Source: Streptomyces xanthophaeus (GTDB taxonomy: Bacteria; Actinomycetota; Actinomycetes; Streptomycetales; Streptomycetaceae). From it: DNA of 64,000 bases. Below are positions 1 through 9,427 of the stretch, one piece after another. A program made the position numbers and the translations under genes. Under the pieces are notes generated by a model that made no database searches, had not been told where the DNA came from, and worked only from the letters and a program-made list of their open reading frames with translations. Location: contig NZ_KL647132.1 of assembly GCF_000725805.1 (NCBI RefSeq), forward strand, positions 638,918-702,917. Direction: 5' to 3'. Position 1 is the first letter of the stretch. Every line of letters begins with the position of its first letter.

Positions 1-1434
1 GACGCATTGCCCCGGCTGCGCCGCGCCGGGCTCGTCGGCCCCGACCTGCCGGTGCCGGCCGCGCACACCGATCCGCTGGCCGCCGTGATCGGGTCGCTCG
101 CCGCGGCCGGCGGGGCGGGAGCCGTCTGGGCGGAGCGCCTCACCGAGCTGCGGGAGCTGGCCCAGCGGACCGCCGACGCACCCGCCGCGGCTCAGCGCGA
201 CCTGGCGGCCGAGATCCGCCGCCGGGTCGAGAACATCACCGGAGCCCTGCCGGAGCGTCCCCGGGGCCGCTTCTACAGCGACCGCGACGTCCTCTACCAG
301 GAGGGCCGCGGGGCCGCGGGCGAGTACGGCATCGGGGGCGACCTGCTCGACCGGCTGCGCGACGGGCTGGACCCGGTGTGCCGGCTCGCCGCCGTCCACG
401 GCCACCAGCGGTTCCTCGACGCGTCCGCCGTGCTGCGGGAACGCACGGGCGAGGGCCCGCTACGACTCCTCGACGCCATGCGCCACATCGGGGAACTCGG
501 AGACCTCGCGGGGGCCGCCGACGGGGGCAGCGCCGGGCGCCTGCGCGAGGAGCTCGGGAAGCTGTGGCCCGAGGAGGGCGGGGACCTCGACCCCGGCCGC
601 CTCGCCGAACTCCTCGACAAGTGGCCGGCGTCCGAGCTGTCCCTGCTCTCCCCGGACCTGATGCTCGCCTCCGGCGCCGACGGGTCCGTCCACGACGCCC
701 GGCTGGTCCTCGGCGAACTGCACAGCAACCTGCAGACCTTCGGCCTCTTCGAGCACTTCTGGCCCGACAGCGGCATGCGCGATTGGTTCACCGGGTCCGG
801 CGACCTCGCCGACCGGCTGGTGCAGTTCACCGCCCCCAGGTCGCAGGGCAAGGCCTTCCTCGCGGAGCTCCCCACCCGCTCCATCGAGGTCTCGGCGGCC
901 TCCGCCCGGCCCTCCGCCGTGGACTTCGCAGACGTCACCGTCCAGTGGAGGGGAGGCGTCCCCCTGTTGGTCCTGCCGGACGGCGAGCAGCGCACCCTGG
1001 TGCCCGGCGACCCGTCCAACCCCCTCTACCTGGCGCTCTCCCCGCACACGGGGCTGATGCCGTCACTGCGTTCCGGGCCCCGCGTCCCCGAGCTGTCGGC
1101 CGGCGGGGTGGTCCTGCAGCGCGAACAGCGCAGACTGCCCCGACCCGCCCTCGGAAAGGACCTCGACGAACGCTTCGTCACGATGCGCCGCTGGCGGGCG
1201 GCACATGCCCTGCCCGAACGCGTCTTCGTACGGGTCGCCGGCCAGCCCAAACCGTTCTACGTCGACTTCCGCAACCCGCTGTTGGTGGACCTGCTGGCGC
1301 ACTGGACCGCCCCCGGCGACGAACTGCTGCTCAGCCCGATGCTGCCCGGCCCCGACCAGCTGTGGCTGGAACGCGGAACCGACCGGTTCTGCGCCGAACT
1401 GCGGATATCGGCCGTGGTCAGGAGGAACCCGTGA
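1..1434 (+). CDS. Lantibiotic-dehydratase-like protein, probable PEARL 1 (5' end outside window)
   Basis: The frame is open from the first base, so the N-terminus lies upstream; 477 codons are visible. It belongs to the lantibiotic dehydratase N-terminal family. It has the family's C-terminal block RVFVRVAGQPKPFYVDF (about nt 1216-1275) and a VLGELH motif near nt 705, both also found in the next two genes. No SpaB_C elimination domain follows, because the protein stops just after the RVFVR block. In the family, elimination-less members either glutamylate peptides (split LanB) or act as peptide aminoacyl-tRNA ligases, which use ATP and aminoacyl-tRNA to add an amino acid to a scaffold peptide C-terminus. 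The neighbours (two paralogues, TldD/E, flavin enzymes) favour PEARL. It overlaps the next gene by 4 nt (GTGA). The substrate amino acid cannot be read from the sequence. Confidence 0.85.
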   Translation, partial: DALPRLRRAGLVGPDLPVPAAHTDPLAAVIGSLAAAGGAGAVWAERLTELRELAQRTADAPAAAQRDLAAEIRRRVENITGALPERPRGRFYSDRDVLYQEGRGAAGEYGIGGDLLDRLRDGLDPVCRLAAVHGHQRFLDASAVLRERTGEGPLRLLDAMRHIGELGDLAGAADGGSAGRLREELGKLWPEEGGDLDPGRLAELLDKWPASELSLLSPDLMLASGADGSVHDARLVLGELHSNLQTFGLFEHFWPDSGMRDWFTGSGDLADRLVQFTAPRSQGKAFLAELPTRSIEVSAASARPSAVDFADVTVQWRGGVPLLVLPDGEQRTLVPGDPSNPLYLALSPHTGLMPSLRSGPRVPELSAGGVVLQREQRRLPRPALGKDLDERFVTMRRWRAAHALPERVFVRVAGQPKPFYVDFRNPLLVDLLAHWTAPGDELLLSPMLPGPDQLWLERGTDRFCAELRISAVVRRNP

Positions 1435-3845
1435 ACCCGAGCGCCGACACCCCGCCCGGGGTGGTGGTCCCCGCGGGCCGCCTCAGCGCCCGCCTGCACC
1501 CCGACCTGCAACTGCGCAGCAGCGGCTTCCCCGCCGCACGGCTGCTCCCGCGGCCGGGACCGCAGGCGGCCGCCGCGACGCACGCCGTCCGCGCCGCCGA
1601 GCAGGACCTGACGGCCCGGCAGGACGCCTTCCGCGAGCGGGTGTTCCCGGCGCTGAAAGAGGCCTTCCCCGGTCTGGAACGCGCCCAGCGCACCGCGGTC
1701 GTCCGATCCTCCCGGATCGTGGCCCACGGCCGGCCGCTCCCCGAGGGAACGGCGGCCCTGTTCGCCACGCTGGGCCACGCCCCCTGGGCCCGGGGCTGGG
1801 AGGAATCCGTGGGCCGGCTCGCCGACACCGTGCGGGCGGCCCAGCACTCCTACCTGGAAACGGCCGAGGAGGTGTACTCCCAGGTCCGCACCCGCGTCGC
1901 GGAACCCCGGGTGCACCAGGCGATCGCCCAGTCCAGCGGCGGCTTCGCCGAGCGCCTGTTCCGCCCCGACGGCCCCGTCCTGGACCCGCGCCGGCTCCGC
2001 GGCAAGGACCGCGGGGACCTGATGACCGCCCACCGCTACCTCCGCCGCTTCGCGGCCCGCTGCGAGACGGTCTCCTACTTCGGTCCGTCCTGCTTCGCCG
2101 CGCTGGACCCCGCCGCACCCGACGCCGTCAGCTACGGGCCGCCGCGGCCCGAGCGGACGTCCGTGGACGCCAGCGCCTGGCTGCTGCGGGACCTGGCCGC
2201 CCGCCACGCCCCGCGCGGCGGCGACCAGCAGGTCAGCCGCGACCCGCTGTGGCGGCGCGAGTCCGACGCCCTCGTCCGCACCGCCGACGGCAGGACCCTG
2301 GCGCTCTCCCCGGACGCCGTACGGCTGTGGGACGCGCTCGGCGGAGACTGGACCACCCTGCGCGAACTCGCCCGGACCGCCGGACTCCAGGCCGCCGGGC
2401 TCCGCGCCGCCCTGCCCTCCCTCACCCCGGCCCTGCGGCGCGGCCCGCTGGTGCCCTCCACCGAACGGCACGCCTTGCGGGCCCTCGCCGCGGCCCTGCC
2501 CGAGGCCCCCGCGGTCCACACCCTGCTGCAGCGGCTGGAGGAGACCGCCGACGCCCCCTGGCCCGAACGGGAGAAGATCCTCGCCGGAGCCGACGCCGAA
2601 CTGACGGCCGCCGGGCTGGACACGCGCCGCAACGCCGGAGAGCACTACGGCGACCGGTCCTTCTGGCACGAGGAGCGATCCGGCCCCCACAGCGAAGGCG
2701 TCCGCTTCGGCGCACCCACCGTCGACGCACTCACCCGGGCCGTCGGTCCCCTTCTCGAACCGCTCTACCTGGCCGCCCTCCTGTCCCGGGCCGACGCCCG
2801 CGCCGAAGTCCGCCGCGCCTTCGGCGGCCGCCCCGTACCCCTCGCCCGGGCCGCGACCGCCGACCTGCCCGGCGACCGCCCCCGGTACGAGGCGCTGCGC
2901 GCGGCCCTCATCGCCCTCGTACGGGCAACCCCCGCGGGCCCCGACGGCGCGGTCCGGCTGACGTCGCAGCAGGTGGACGCCGTGTGCGCGCCCTTCTGGG
3001 CCACGCTGACGGCCCCCGACACCATCCCCTCCGCAGCCCTGCCCGGACTGGACCTGCTGGCCGCGGGCCCCTCCCCGGCCGAGGCCGTCTGGGTGCTGGG
3101 CGAGGTCCACGACGACTCCAGCTCGATCGTCGGAGGCTCCTCGACCCGCGTCCACTGCGACCCCGAGGGCCTCTACGCGGACTTCTGCGCCGCGGTGGCC
3201 CGCCTCGCCGACCCGCACACCATGGCCGGCGTGGTCTCCCGGCGCCGCAGCATGCACATCACCCCGGAACTGCCCGGTCTGGCGATCGAACTCAGCGGCC
3301 TCAGCACCAAACCCCGCACGTCGGTGGTCCCCGTCGCCGACGTCACCGTGAGCGCGGACGGCTCGGCCGTCGACACCGCGGCCGGACGCCGCTGGCTCTA
3401 CCCCGGGGACCTGGCCAGCACCCTGCACCGCGCCGTCGCGCTGCCCGCCGTCGTACCGATCGACCTCACCGGCCCGGACGGGTCCCCCCGCGTGCTCATC
3501 GACGGCGTCGTGGTGGAACGGGCCAGCTGGAAGCTGCCCGCGCCGGGCGCCTCCGGACCCGGGTACCCGCACTGGAGCGCCTGGCAACGGCTGCGGGCCG
3601 AACGCGGGCTGCCCCGCAGGGTCTTCGTCCGCCACCAGGCCGAGACCAAACCCGTCTTCGTGGACCTGGACGACCCCGTCGCCGTCGACGACCTCGCCCG
3701 CCTCGGCCCGGGGGAACTGCGCCTGTCCGAATGCCTTCCCGGCCCCGACGACCTGTGGTGGAACCCGGACGGCGGCCACCAGGTCGCCGAACTGCGCATC
3801 GCCTGCCTGATCGACCACACCACCGCTGAAGGAGCCGCCTCGTGA
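1431..3845 (+). CDS. Lantibiotic-dehydratase-like protein, probable PEARL 2
   Basis: This is an 804-aa cytoplasmic protein of the lantibiotic dehydratase N-terminal family. Landmarks are FAARCETVSYFGPS (about aa 207-220, matching the family K/RC-ET-x-FGP signature), a LGEVH motif near aa 560, and RVFVRHQAETKPVFVDL (about aa 731-747). The length fits elimination-less PEARLs (about 800 aa) and not full LanB (about 1000 aa). I chose GTG 1431 because it makes a GTGA overlap with the preceding stop and matches where homology begins; the frame stays open upstream to about 378 but there it only shadows gene 1. Divergence from its two neighbours suggests a different amino acid or position in the scaffold. 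A split LanB glutamylation role cannot be excluded. Confidence 0.87.
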   Translation: MNPSADTPPGVVVPAGRLSARLHPDLQLRSSGFPAARLLPRPGPQAAAATHAVRAAEQDLTARQDAFRERVFPALKEAFPGLERAQRTAVVRSSRIVAHGRPLPEGTAALFATLGHAPWARGWEESVGRLADTVRAAQHSYLETAEEVYSQVRTRVAEPRVHQAIAQSSGGFAERLFRPDGPVLDPRRLRGKDRGDLMTAHRYLRRFAARCETVSYFGPSCFAALDPAAPDAVSYGPPRPERTSVDASAWLLRDLAARHAPRGGDQQVSRDPLWRRESDALVRTADGRTLALSPDAVRLWDALGGDWTTLRELARTAGLQAAGLRAALPSLTPALRRGPLVPSTERHALRALAAALPEAPAVHTLLQRLEETADAPWPEREKILAGADAELTAAGLDTRRNAGEHYGDRSFWHEERSGPHSEGVRFGAPTVDALTRAVGPLLEPLYLAALLSRADARAEVRRAFGGRPVPLARAATADLPGDRPRYEALRAALIALVRATPAGPDGAVRLTSQQVDAVCAPFWATLTAPDTIPSAALPGLDLLAAGPSPAEAVWVLGEVHDDSSSIVGGSSTRVHCDPEGLYADFCAAVARLADPHTMAGVVSRRRSMHITPELPGLAIELSGLSTKPRTSVVPVADVTVSADGSAVDTAAGRRWLYPGDLASTLHRAVALPAVVPIDLTGPDGSPRVLIDGVVVERASWKLPAPGASGPGYPHWSAWQRLRAERGLPRRVFVRHQAETKPVFVDLDDPVAVDDLARLGPGELRLSECLPGPDDLWWNPDGGHQVAELRIACLIDHTTAEGAAS

Positions 3846-6187
3846 CCGGGGCCTGGCGGGCCATGCCCGTAGCCGTCGTACGCCCGGCAGGATTCCCCCT
3901 CGACCTCCTCGACCCGCTGGCCGATGCGCGCCTGCCGCAGCTCGTCGACGCCGTACGGGAGTCACGCGCCCAACTGGACCGGGCGGCACAGGACTTCGAA
4001 GCGGTCAGCCGCAAGGCCCACCGCCCGCAGGACGCCGACGGGGTACGGGCCGCCCGAGCTGCCTACCGGGCCGTCCAGCGCCGCAAGCCGCTCCCCGGCG
4101 TGCTGTGGTTCGAGGACCCCGTCGGCGGCCACACCGACGCACAGGCCTTCGCCCACTGGTGGACCTCCACCTGCACGGCCCGGGACACCGCCTTGGACGA
4201 GCTGGCCGGCCGGTACACCGCCGCGCTGGGCACCGCGCGCGAGCACCTCGGCTCCGTACTGCGCGACCCGCGAGTGCGCGAAGCCCTGGTCCTGCTCACC
4301 CCCGAGATCCTGGACACCACGGTCGCGGCCCTGCTCAAGCGGCCCCCCGGCGGCCCCGCCCCCAACCAGAACGAACGCAAGGCGGTCTCCTTCCTGCAGC
4401 GCCTGGCCGCCAAGTGCGAGACCAACGCCTTCGCCGGCCCCATCGCCTACGCCACGCTCGGCGCCCCCGCCGACTGGACCGGCCCGCCCGCCGCCCGCCA
4501 GGGCTTCCTCGCCTTCTGGGCGGTCAAGGAACTCCTCGACCAGGCACTCGAACGCCACGCACCGCACACCCTGGACTGGCGGCCCGGCCCGGCCGCCGGA
4601 ATGCTCCCCGAGCAGTCCCCGGTGCGCCGGGCCGTCACCCGGGCGGCCGCGGGCCGCGCGGGCGAGGTGCCCGCGGCGACCCTGCGCACGCTCCACCGGC
4701 GCAACCTGCTGTGGGCGTCCGAACTCCTCGCCCCCACCTCCGAACCGGACGCGCTGGCCCTCCTGCGCACGGCCGCCGAACACCTAGGCGACGACACACT
4801 GCGCACCCTCGCGCAGGAGCTGACCCGGACCGCAGCCCTCTTCGCCGAGGCGGACGCCGAAGGCAAGAGCGCCGCCGTCTCCCGCGCCGACGCCGTCCTG
4901 ACCGAGCAGGGCCTGGACGTGGCGCGCCGGGGCAAGGGGCAGCTGTACGCCGACCGGGTCGTGCTCTACGAGGAGGACCACGCACCGGAGTTCTCCGTAC
5001 GCTTCGACGAAGAAGCCGTCCGGAACCTGCTCACCCGCCTCGATCCCGTCCTCGACCTGGCGGCCGCGGCCGGCGCCGAGGCCTGGCTGCGGGCGCGCGA
5101 CGCGTTCACCGCGGCCTGGCACGAGCGGTACGGTCCCGCGGTCACCGAGCTCCGGCTCCCGGAGGTCCTCGCCTGCCTCCCGGTCAGCGCGCCCGTCCCC
5201 CTGGACGGGACCGACGTCGCACGGCGCCTGCACGACCTGGTCGCCGCCACCTGGGACGGCACCTCCACCGAGGTGGTCCTGGACCCCTCGGCCGTACGGG
5301 CGATCCTTCCCGAGCCGGACGGCGCCCCGGGCCCGATGATCCTGGCCCCGGACCTCCACTTCGACACCTGCGACCGGTCCGCGGTGGAATCGGGCCGGGC
5401 CCCCGTCGTGGTGGGCGAGTTCCACTGGGGCCTCCAGGGCCTGGGCAACCTCTGCTGCTTCATCGAGGACCGCGACGCACTGGCACGGGCCACCCGCGAC
5501 TGGCTGCACGACCCCGCCCCGCAGGCCCCGGAACTCGTCCACGTGGCCACCCACAACCGCTTCGGCAAACTGTGCTACCTCGAACTCCTGCCGCGCACCG
5601 TCGAGCTGAGCGGACCCGCCGCCCCCGGCCAGGACCGGCTGCGCGCCGAGGACCTCGTCGTCCGCCCGGACGCGACGGTGACCGACCGGCACACCGGCCG
5701 GCGGGTCATGCCGCTCCTCGGCGACGCGGAAGCGGCCACGCAGAGCCCGCTCGGCCCGCCCTCCTGCGGACTGCCGCGCATCGTGCTCGGCCCGCTGACC
5801 CCGCGCATCAGCATCGGCGACGTGGTCGTCCAGCGGGCGGCCTGGCGCCTGGACGCGCAGGTGTTCCAGCCGCCCCAAGGGGCCGTGGGCGCCGAACGCT
5901 ACCGGCACACCGTCGACGCGCTGCGCGCCCTGGGGGTACCCCGCCGCGTCTACGCCGCCGTCCAGGGCGAACGCAAACCCGTCCACGTCGACCTCGCCAG
6001 CCCGCACCTGGTCGAACTGCTCGTCGCCGAGTCCAGGGAGCGGCCGGTGCGCCTCACCGAGATGCTGCCCGCTCCCGACCGCACCTGGCAGCGCAGCGAC
6101 CTCGGCCGGCACGTCTGCGAGATCCGATTCTCCGTACGGCGCCGGACCTCCCCCCGCACGAACCTCACCTCCGGAGTAAAGAACTGA
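3842..6187 (+). CDS. Lantibiotic-dehydratase-like protein, probable PEARL 3
   Basis: This is a 781-aa third member of the family. It has LAAKCETNAFAGPI (about aa 189-202), VVGEFHWGLQGLGN (about aa 522-535) and RRVYAAVQGERKPVHVDL (about aa 701-718), then ends without an elimination domain. GTG 3842 overlaps the previous stop as GTGA; an ATG seven codons later (3863) is an alternative start. Its stop shares one base with the ATG of the FMN reductase, so the genes are likely translated as a coupled series. Three such ligases in tandem imply that several aminoacyl-tRNAs are consumed in one pathway. This is an inference from gene content and not from assay. Confidence 0.87.
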   Translation: MTGAWRAMPVAVVRPAGFPLDLLDPLADARLPQLVDAVRESRAQLDRAAQDFEAVSRKAHRPQDADGVRAARAAYRAVQRRKPLPGVLWFEDPVGGHTDAQAFAHWWTSTCTARDTALDELAGRYTAALGTAREHLGSVLRDPRVREALVLLTPEILDTTVAALLKRPPGGPAPNQNERKAVSFLQRLAAKCETNAFAGPIAYATLGAPADWTGPPAARQGFLAFWAVKELLDQALERHAPHTLDWRPGPAAGMLPEQSPVRRAVTRAAAGRAGEVPAATLRTLHRRNLLWASELLAPTSEPDALALLRTAAEHLGDDTLRTLAQELTRTAALFAEADAEGKSAAVSRADAVLTEQGLDVARRGKGQLYADRVVLYEEDHAPEFSVRFDEEAVRNLLTRLDPVLDLAAAAGAEAWLRARDAFTAAWHERYGPAVTELRLPEVLACLPVSAPVPLDGTDVARRLHDLVAATWDGTSTEVVLDPSAVRAILPEPDGAPGPMILAPDLHFDTCDRSAVESGRAPVVVGEFHWGLQGLGNLCCFIEDRDALARATRDWLHDPAPQAPELVHVATHNRFGKLCYLELLPRTVELSGPAAPGQDRLRAEDLVVRPDATVTDRHTGRRVMPLLGDAEAATQSPLGPPSCGLPRIVLGPLTPRISIGDVVVQRAAWRLDAQVFQPPQGAVGAERYRHTVDALRALGVPRRVYAAVQGERKPVHVDLASPHLVELLVAESRERPVRLTEMLPAPDRTWQRSDLGRHVCEIRFSVRRRTSPRTNLTSGVKN

Positions 6188-6768
6188 TGAATCGTCAGCC
6201 AGTGGTGCTCGGCCTCGGCGGCAGCACGCGCAAGGGCTCCTGGGCCGAACTCCTCCTGCGCAAGGCCCTGCTGACCGCACGGGACGCCGGCATGAAGCCC
6301 CAGATGTACTCCCTCGGCAGCAAGGACCTCCCCGTCTTCCGGGACTCCCACCTGACCGACCCGCCGCCCGAGGTGGCGGAACTCCTCGCCAAGGTCCGGC
6401 AGGCCGACGCCGTCGTCTTCTCCTCACCGGTCTACCACGGCACCATCGCCGGAGCCCTCAAGAACGCCGTCGACCACCTCCAGGCCCTGGGGCAGGACGA
6501 ACAGCCGTGGCTCACCGGCAAGGTCGCCGGCCTGATGGCCGTCGGCGGCACCCCCATCGGCGGCGCCAACGCCATCAGCGCCATGGACCACTTCTGCCGG
6601 GCCCTACGGGTGACCACCGTGCCCACGGCCGTCATCGCGGGCCAGGGATTCCTGGCCCAGGACGGCTCGTTCAGCGACGAGACGGTCGGCGCCCGCGTGG
6701 CCCGGATGGTGGAGGAGCTCGGCAGCCACGCCCGCATCCTCACGGGCCGGGAAGCCCCCGGCGCATGA
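6187..6768 (+). CDS. NAD(P)H-dependent FMN reductase (flavodoxin-like fold)
   Basis: This 193-aa protein belongs to the NADPH-dependent FMN reductase (SsuE/ArsH-like) family. The phosphate-binding loop GLGGSTRKGSW lies at about aa 9-19, and SSPVYHGTIAGALKNAVD at about aa 79-96 is the second flavin-binding signature. It has no signal peptide and no membrane segment. ATG 6187 overlaps the previous stop by one base; the gene's own stop overlaps TldD as ATGA. In the operon it could supply reduced flavin to an oxidase encoded outside the window, or itself oxidise or reduce the peptide-bound residue. The sequence does not distinguish these. Confidence 0.87.
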   Translation: MNRQPVVLGLGGSTRKGSWAELLLRKALLTARDAGMKPQMYSLGSKDLPVFRDSHLTDPPPEVAELLAKVRQADAVVFSSPVYHGTIAGALKNAVDHLQALGQDEQPWLTGKVAGLMAVGGTPIGGANAISAMDHFCRALRVTTVPTAVIAGQGFLAQDGSFSDETVGARVARMVEELGSHARILTGREAPGA

Positions 6769-8075
6769 GCGCCTACTTCGCGGAGCGCCGCGAGACCCTG
6801 CACCTCCTGGACTCCGGCCCGGGACCCGAGTTCACCCGCGGCCGCTACCGCGGCATCGGCTCCTCCCGCGGCGGGGGAGCCCCCGGCCGCGAGACGTGGC
6901 GCTACCGGGCGCTGCCGGCCCCCGCCGGGGCGGACCTCGACCTGCCCGCCGCCGTACGCGCCGCGACGGGCGCGCTCGCCGAGCCCTGGCCCGTGACCTA
7001 CGCGGCCGAGGACCGGCTGCGCGACCTGGCGCAGCGCATCCGGCGCGTGGCGGCGGGCAGGGACGGCAGCCCCGAACTCGTCGTCAGCCTCCGCGACTTC
7101 GACCAGCGGGTGGTCGCCGGCCCCGCCGACCGGCTGACCGACGACCACCGGGTGTTCCAGACCGTGAACCTCAGCGCGACCTACCGCGGACCGAACGGCC
7201 CGCTCACCCTGCGCAGGGACTCCGCGACGGGCGGCGCCGAGACGGGCGACCTCCGCCCGGAGGACATCGCGGCACGGCTCCTCGACGAACTGGACCGGGC
7301 CTGGCACGAGGTGCGCGGCCTGCCCCTGATGACCCTGGACCGCGGCAGGCGCACCGTCCTCCTCTCCCCGGGCGGCTGCGCCCTCTTCTTCCACGAGGTG
7401 TGCGGCCACCCGCTCGAGGGCGACGTGGTGGAGAGCGGCACCTCCTACCTCGGCGCCGCACGCGGCAAGGCCGTCTGCCCCGAGTGGGTGACGGTCGTCG
7501 ACGACCCGGGCGCCCCGAACGCCGTCTTCGGATACCGCTTCGACGACGAGGGGCACCCGGCCACCGCCGTTCCCCTGATCGAGGCGGGCACCGTGAGCGG
7601 GGTCCTGCACAGCTCCGCGAGCGCGGCCCAGGCGGGCGAGGCCCCCAACGGCCACGGCCGCCGGATGTCCTACCTGTACCCGGCGGTTCCCCGGCAGGCC
7701 CACACCCGCATCCTCGACGGCCCGTTCGCCGCCGACGACGTACGCCGACCGCCCGGGGAGGCCGTCTGGGTGGAGCGCATGCGGGTACGCCACGTCCACC
7801 AGGGGAGCGGGGCCTTCAGTTTCCTCGGCCTGGAGGGCCTGCTGCTGCACGACGGCGTTCCGGTGGGACGTCTCACCGACGTCGTCATCAACGGGGACGG
7901 GCTCTCGGCGCTCCGCGGCATCTCGGCCGTCGCCGGCGACTCCCGCTCCTTCGTCGGCGGCGGAGGCTGCGGAAAGCTCGACCAGGGCCCCCTCATCGTC
8001 GGCTTCGAACAACCGACCGTCCGGATCGACGGACTGGACACGTACGCCCGCCAGGGCGGGCAGGAGCTCAGGTGA
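6765..8075 (+). CDS. tldD: TldD-family metalloprotease
   Basis: This 436-aa protein is a TldD/PmbA-family zinc protease. The HExxxH motif is intact (H210-E211-...-H215 in FFHEVCGHPLEGD), and the third metal ligand Cys is present at C402 in GGGGCGKLDQGP. In characterised systems TldD works with TldE as a heterodimer that digests unfolded leader or scaffold peptides, for example in microcin B17 maturation. Here it is probably the catalytic subunit that frees the modified residue from the scaffold peptide. ATG 6765 gives an ATGA overlap with the reductase, and its stop overlaps TldE. E. coli TldD is somewhat longer, so this is a compact version with the active site kept. Confidence 0.93.
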   Translation: MSAYFAERRETLHLLDSGPGPEFTRGRYRGIGSSRGGGAPGRETWRYRALPAPAGADLDLPAAVRAATGALAEPWPVTYAAEDRLRDLAQRIRRVAAGRDGSPELVVSLRDFDQRVVAGPADRLTDDHRVFQTVNLSATYRGPNGPLTLRRDSATGGAETGDLRPEDIAARLLDELDRAWHEVRGLPLMTLDRGRRTVLLSPGGCALFFHEVCGHPLEGDVVESGTSYLGAARGKAVCPEWVTVVDDPGAPNAVFGYRFDDEGHPATAVPLIEAGTVSGVLHSSASAAQAGEAPNGHGRRMSYLYPAVPRQAHTRILDGPFAADDVRRPPGEAVWVERMRVRHVHQGSGAFSFLGLEGLLLHDGVPVGRLTDVVINGDGLSALRGISAVAGDSRSFVGGGGCGKLDQGPLIVGFEQPTVRIDGLDTYARQGGQELR

Positions 8076-9427
8076 CGACGACACCGGTTCACGACCGGGA
8101 CCCGGTGAGGTCCTACCCCCTTTCCTGGACGGCCGTCGACGAGGCCACCGCCGCGGTGGACGCGGCGCCACGCGCCGAGGAAGTGGAACTGTGGGTCCAC
8201 GACGCCCGCGAGGCGGTGGCCCAGATCGTCCCGTCCACCGGGCGGATCACCGCCGCCGCGGGCGGCGCCTTCGGCGCAGCCTGCCGGGTCTGGGAGGACG
8301 GCGCCTTCGGCAGCGCCAGCCGCACCGTGGACGGCGCCGACGACGTCCGGTCGCTGGTCCAGGAGGCCCGCACCACCCTGGGCCGCCGGAACGTCGCCGT
8401 CCGCCCGGCTCCCGACCCGGCCGCGGCCCCCGCCCCCGCCCCCGCGTCCAGGCGGATCCCGGCCCCCCTGGACACCGCCGCGGCGGAGCACCTCGTCCGC
8501 ACGACCGCCGAACGGCTGCGCCTGGCCGGGGCGGACGTCCAGGTGCTGCTGGCCCAGCAGTACCAGTGGACCACCGCCACGGCGACCCTGGGCGGACTGC
8601 GGCGGGAGCACCACCACGAGCAGACCCGGGTCGTCGTGCGCTGCGAGACCGCCCACGGAGCCGTCGTGGAAGCGGCCGAAGCTCAGCGGGTCACCGACGA
8701 CCCGGGAACCGACGCGCTCGTCCACCGCATCGCCACCGCGCTGGACACCCTCGGCTCCCCGGGCCTCCCCGGCCCCGCCGCCGTGCCGCGCGGACTCCCC
8801 GTCGTCCTGCGCCCGCAGGTCGCGGCCCCCGTCGTGGCCGGGCTCAGCTGGCTGTTCTCCGGCAGCACCGCCCTCGCCACCCCCGGCCTGGCCCGAGCGG
8901 TGGGCAAGCGGCTGTTCCCCTCCTGCCTCCACGTGGACGACGTGCCCCACGCGCACCCGGACGGCCCGCCGATGGTCCACGACGACGAGGGCGTGGCCGC
9001 CGGCCCCGTCGTCCTCGCCGACGAGGGACGCCTCACGGCCTTCCTCCACTCCTGGGACACCGCCCACCGGCTCGGGCACACCCCCAACGGCCGCGGCATC
9101 CGCATGGGCGTGGGGGCCCAGCCGATGCCCCGGCCCGTCGCCCTGCGGGTCGCGCCCGGACGGGGCGCCATGCCGGAGGACTTCGTCGAGCTCAGCTGCC
9201 GCCTGGAGAACCTCGTCACGATGCCCCGCGCGGGACGCATCGAGATGATCGTCGCCGGGTGGGAGGTCCGCGGGGGACGCCGGATCCGCAGGATCGCCCC
9301 CTTCGAGTTCCACTGCGACCTGCTGACGTACCTGCGCAAGCTGCGCGGCACCGGCACGGACGCCCAGATCCTGCCCCTGGCCGACGGAGCCCTGACGCCG
9401 AGCCTGCACTTCGAGGAGCTGCCGTGA
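8072..9427 (+). CDS. tldE: TldE/PmbA-family protease subunit
   Basis: This 451-aa partner of the preceding TldD lacks the HExxxH motif, as expected for TldE subunits, and keeps the family's C-terminal half (VELSCRLENLVTM near aa 372, followed by GRIEMIVAGWEV). A proline/alanine-rich linker lies at about aa 113-130. GTG 8072 forms a GTGA overlap with the TldD stop. In the TldD/E complex the E subunit shapes the channel that admits unfolded peptide. Direct adjacency with a TldD of intact zinc site supports a dedicated pathway pair and not the housekeeping copy. Confidence 0.9.
   Translation: MTTTPVHDRDPVRSYPLSWTAVDEATAAVDAAPRAEEVELWVHDAREAVAQIVPSTGRITAAAGGAFGAACRVWEDGAFGSASRTVDGADDVRSLVQEARTTLGRRNVAVRPAPDPAAAPAPAPASRRIPAPLDTAAAEHLVRTTAERLRLAGADVQVLLAQQYQWTTATATLGGLRREHHHEQTRVVVRCETAHGAVVEAAEAQRVTDDPGTDALVHRIATALDTLGSPGLPGPAAVPRGLPVVLRPQVAAPVVAGLSWLFSGSTALATPGLARAVGKRLFPSCLHVDDVPHAHPDGPPMVHDDEGVAAGPVVLADEGRLTAFLHSWDTAHRLGHTPNGRGIRMGVGAQPMPRPVALRVAPGRGAMPEDFVELSCRLENLVTMPRAGRIEMIVAGWEVRGGRRIRRIAPFEFHCDLLTYLRKLRGTGTDAQILPLADGALTPSLHFEELP

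Noticed and set aside
378..1430. Upstream extension of the second ligase frame
   Set aside because: This part is Arg/Pro-rich shadow of the first gene. The GTGA overlap at 1431 and family homology define the start.
1257..3989. Long minus-strand frame antisense to the second ligase gene (about 910 codons)
   Set aside because: It mirrors the strong third-position bias of the real gene, lacks any domain, and is Gly/Ala/Arg filler. The same applies to other long antisense frames in the window.
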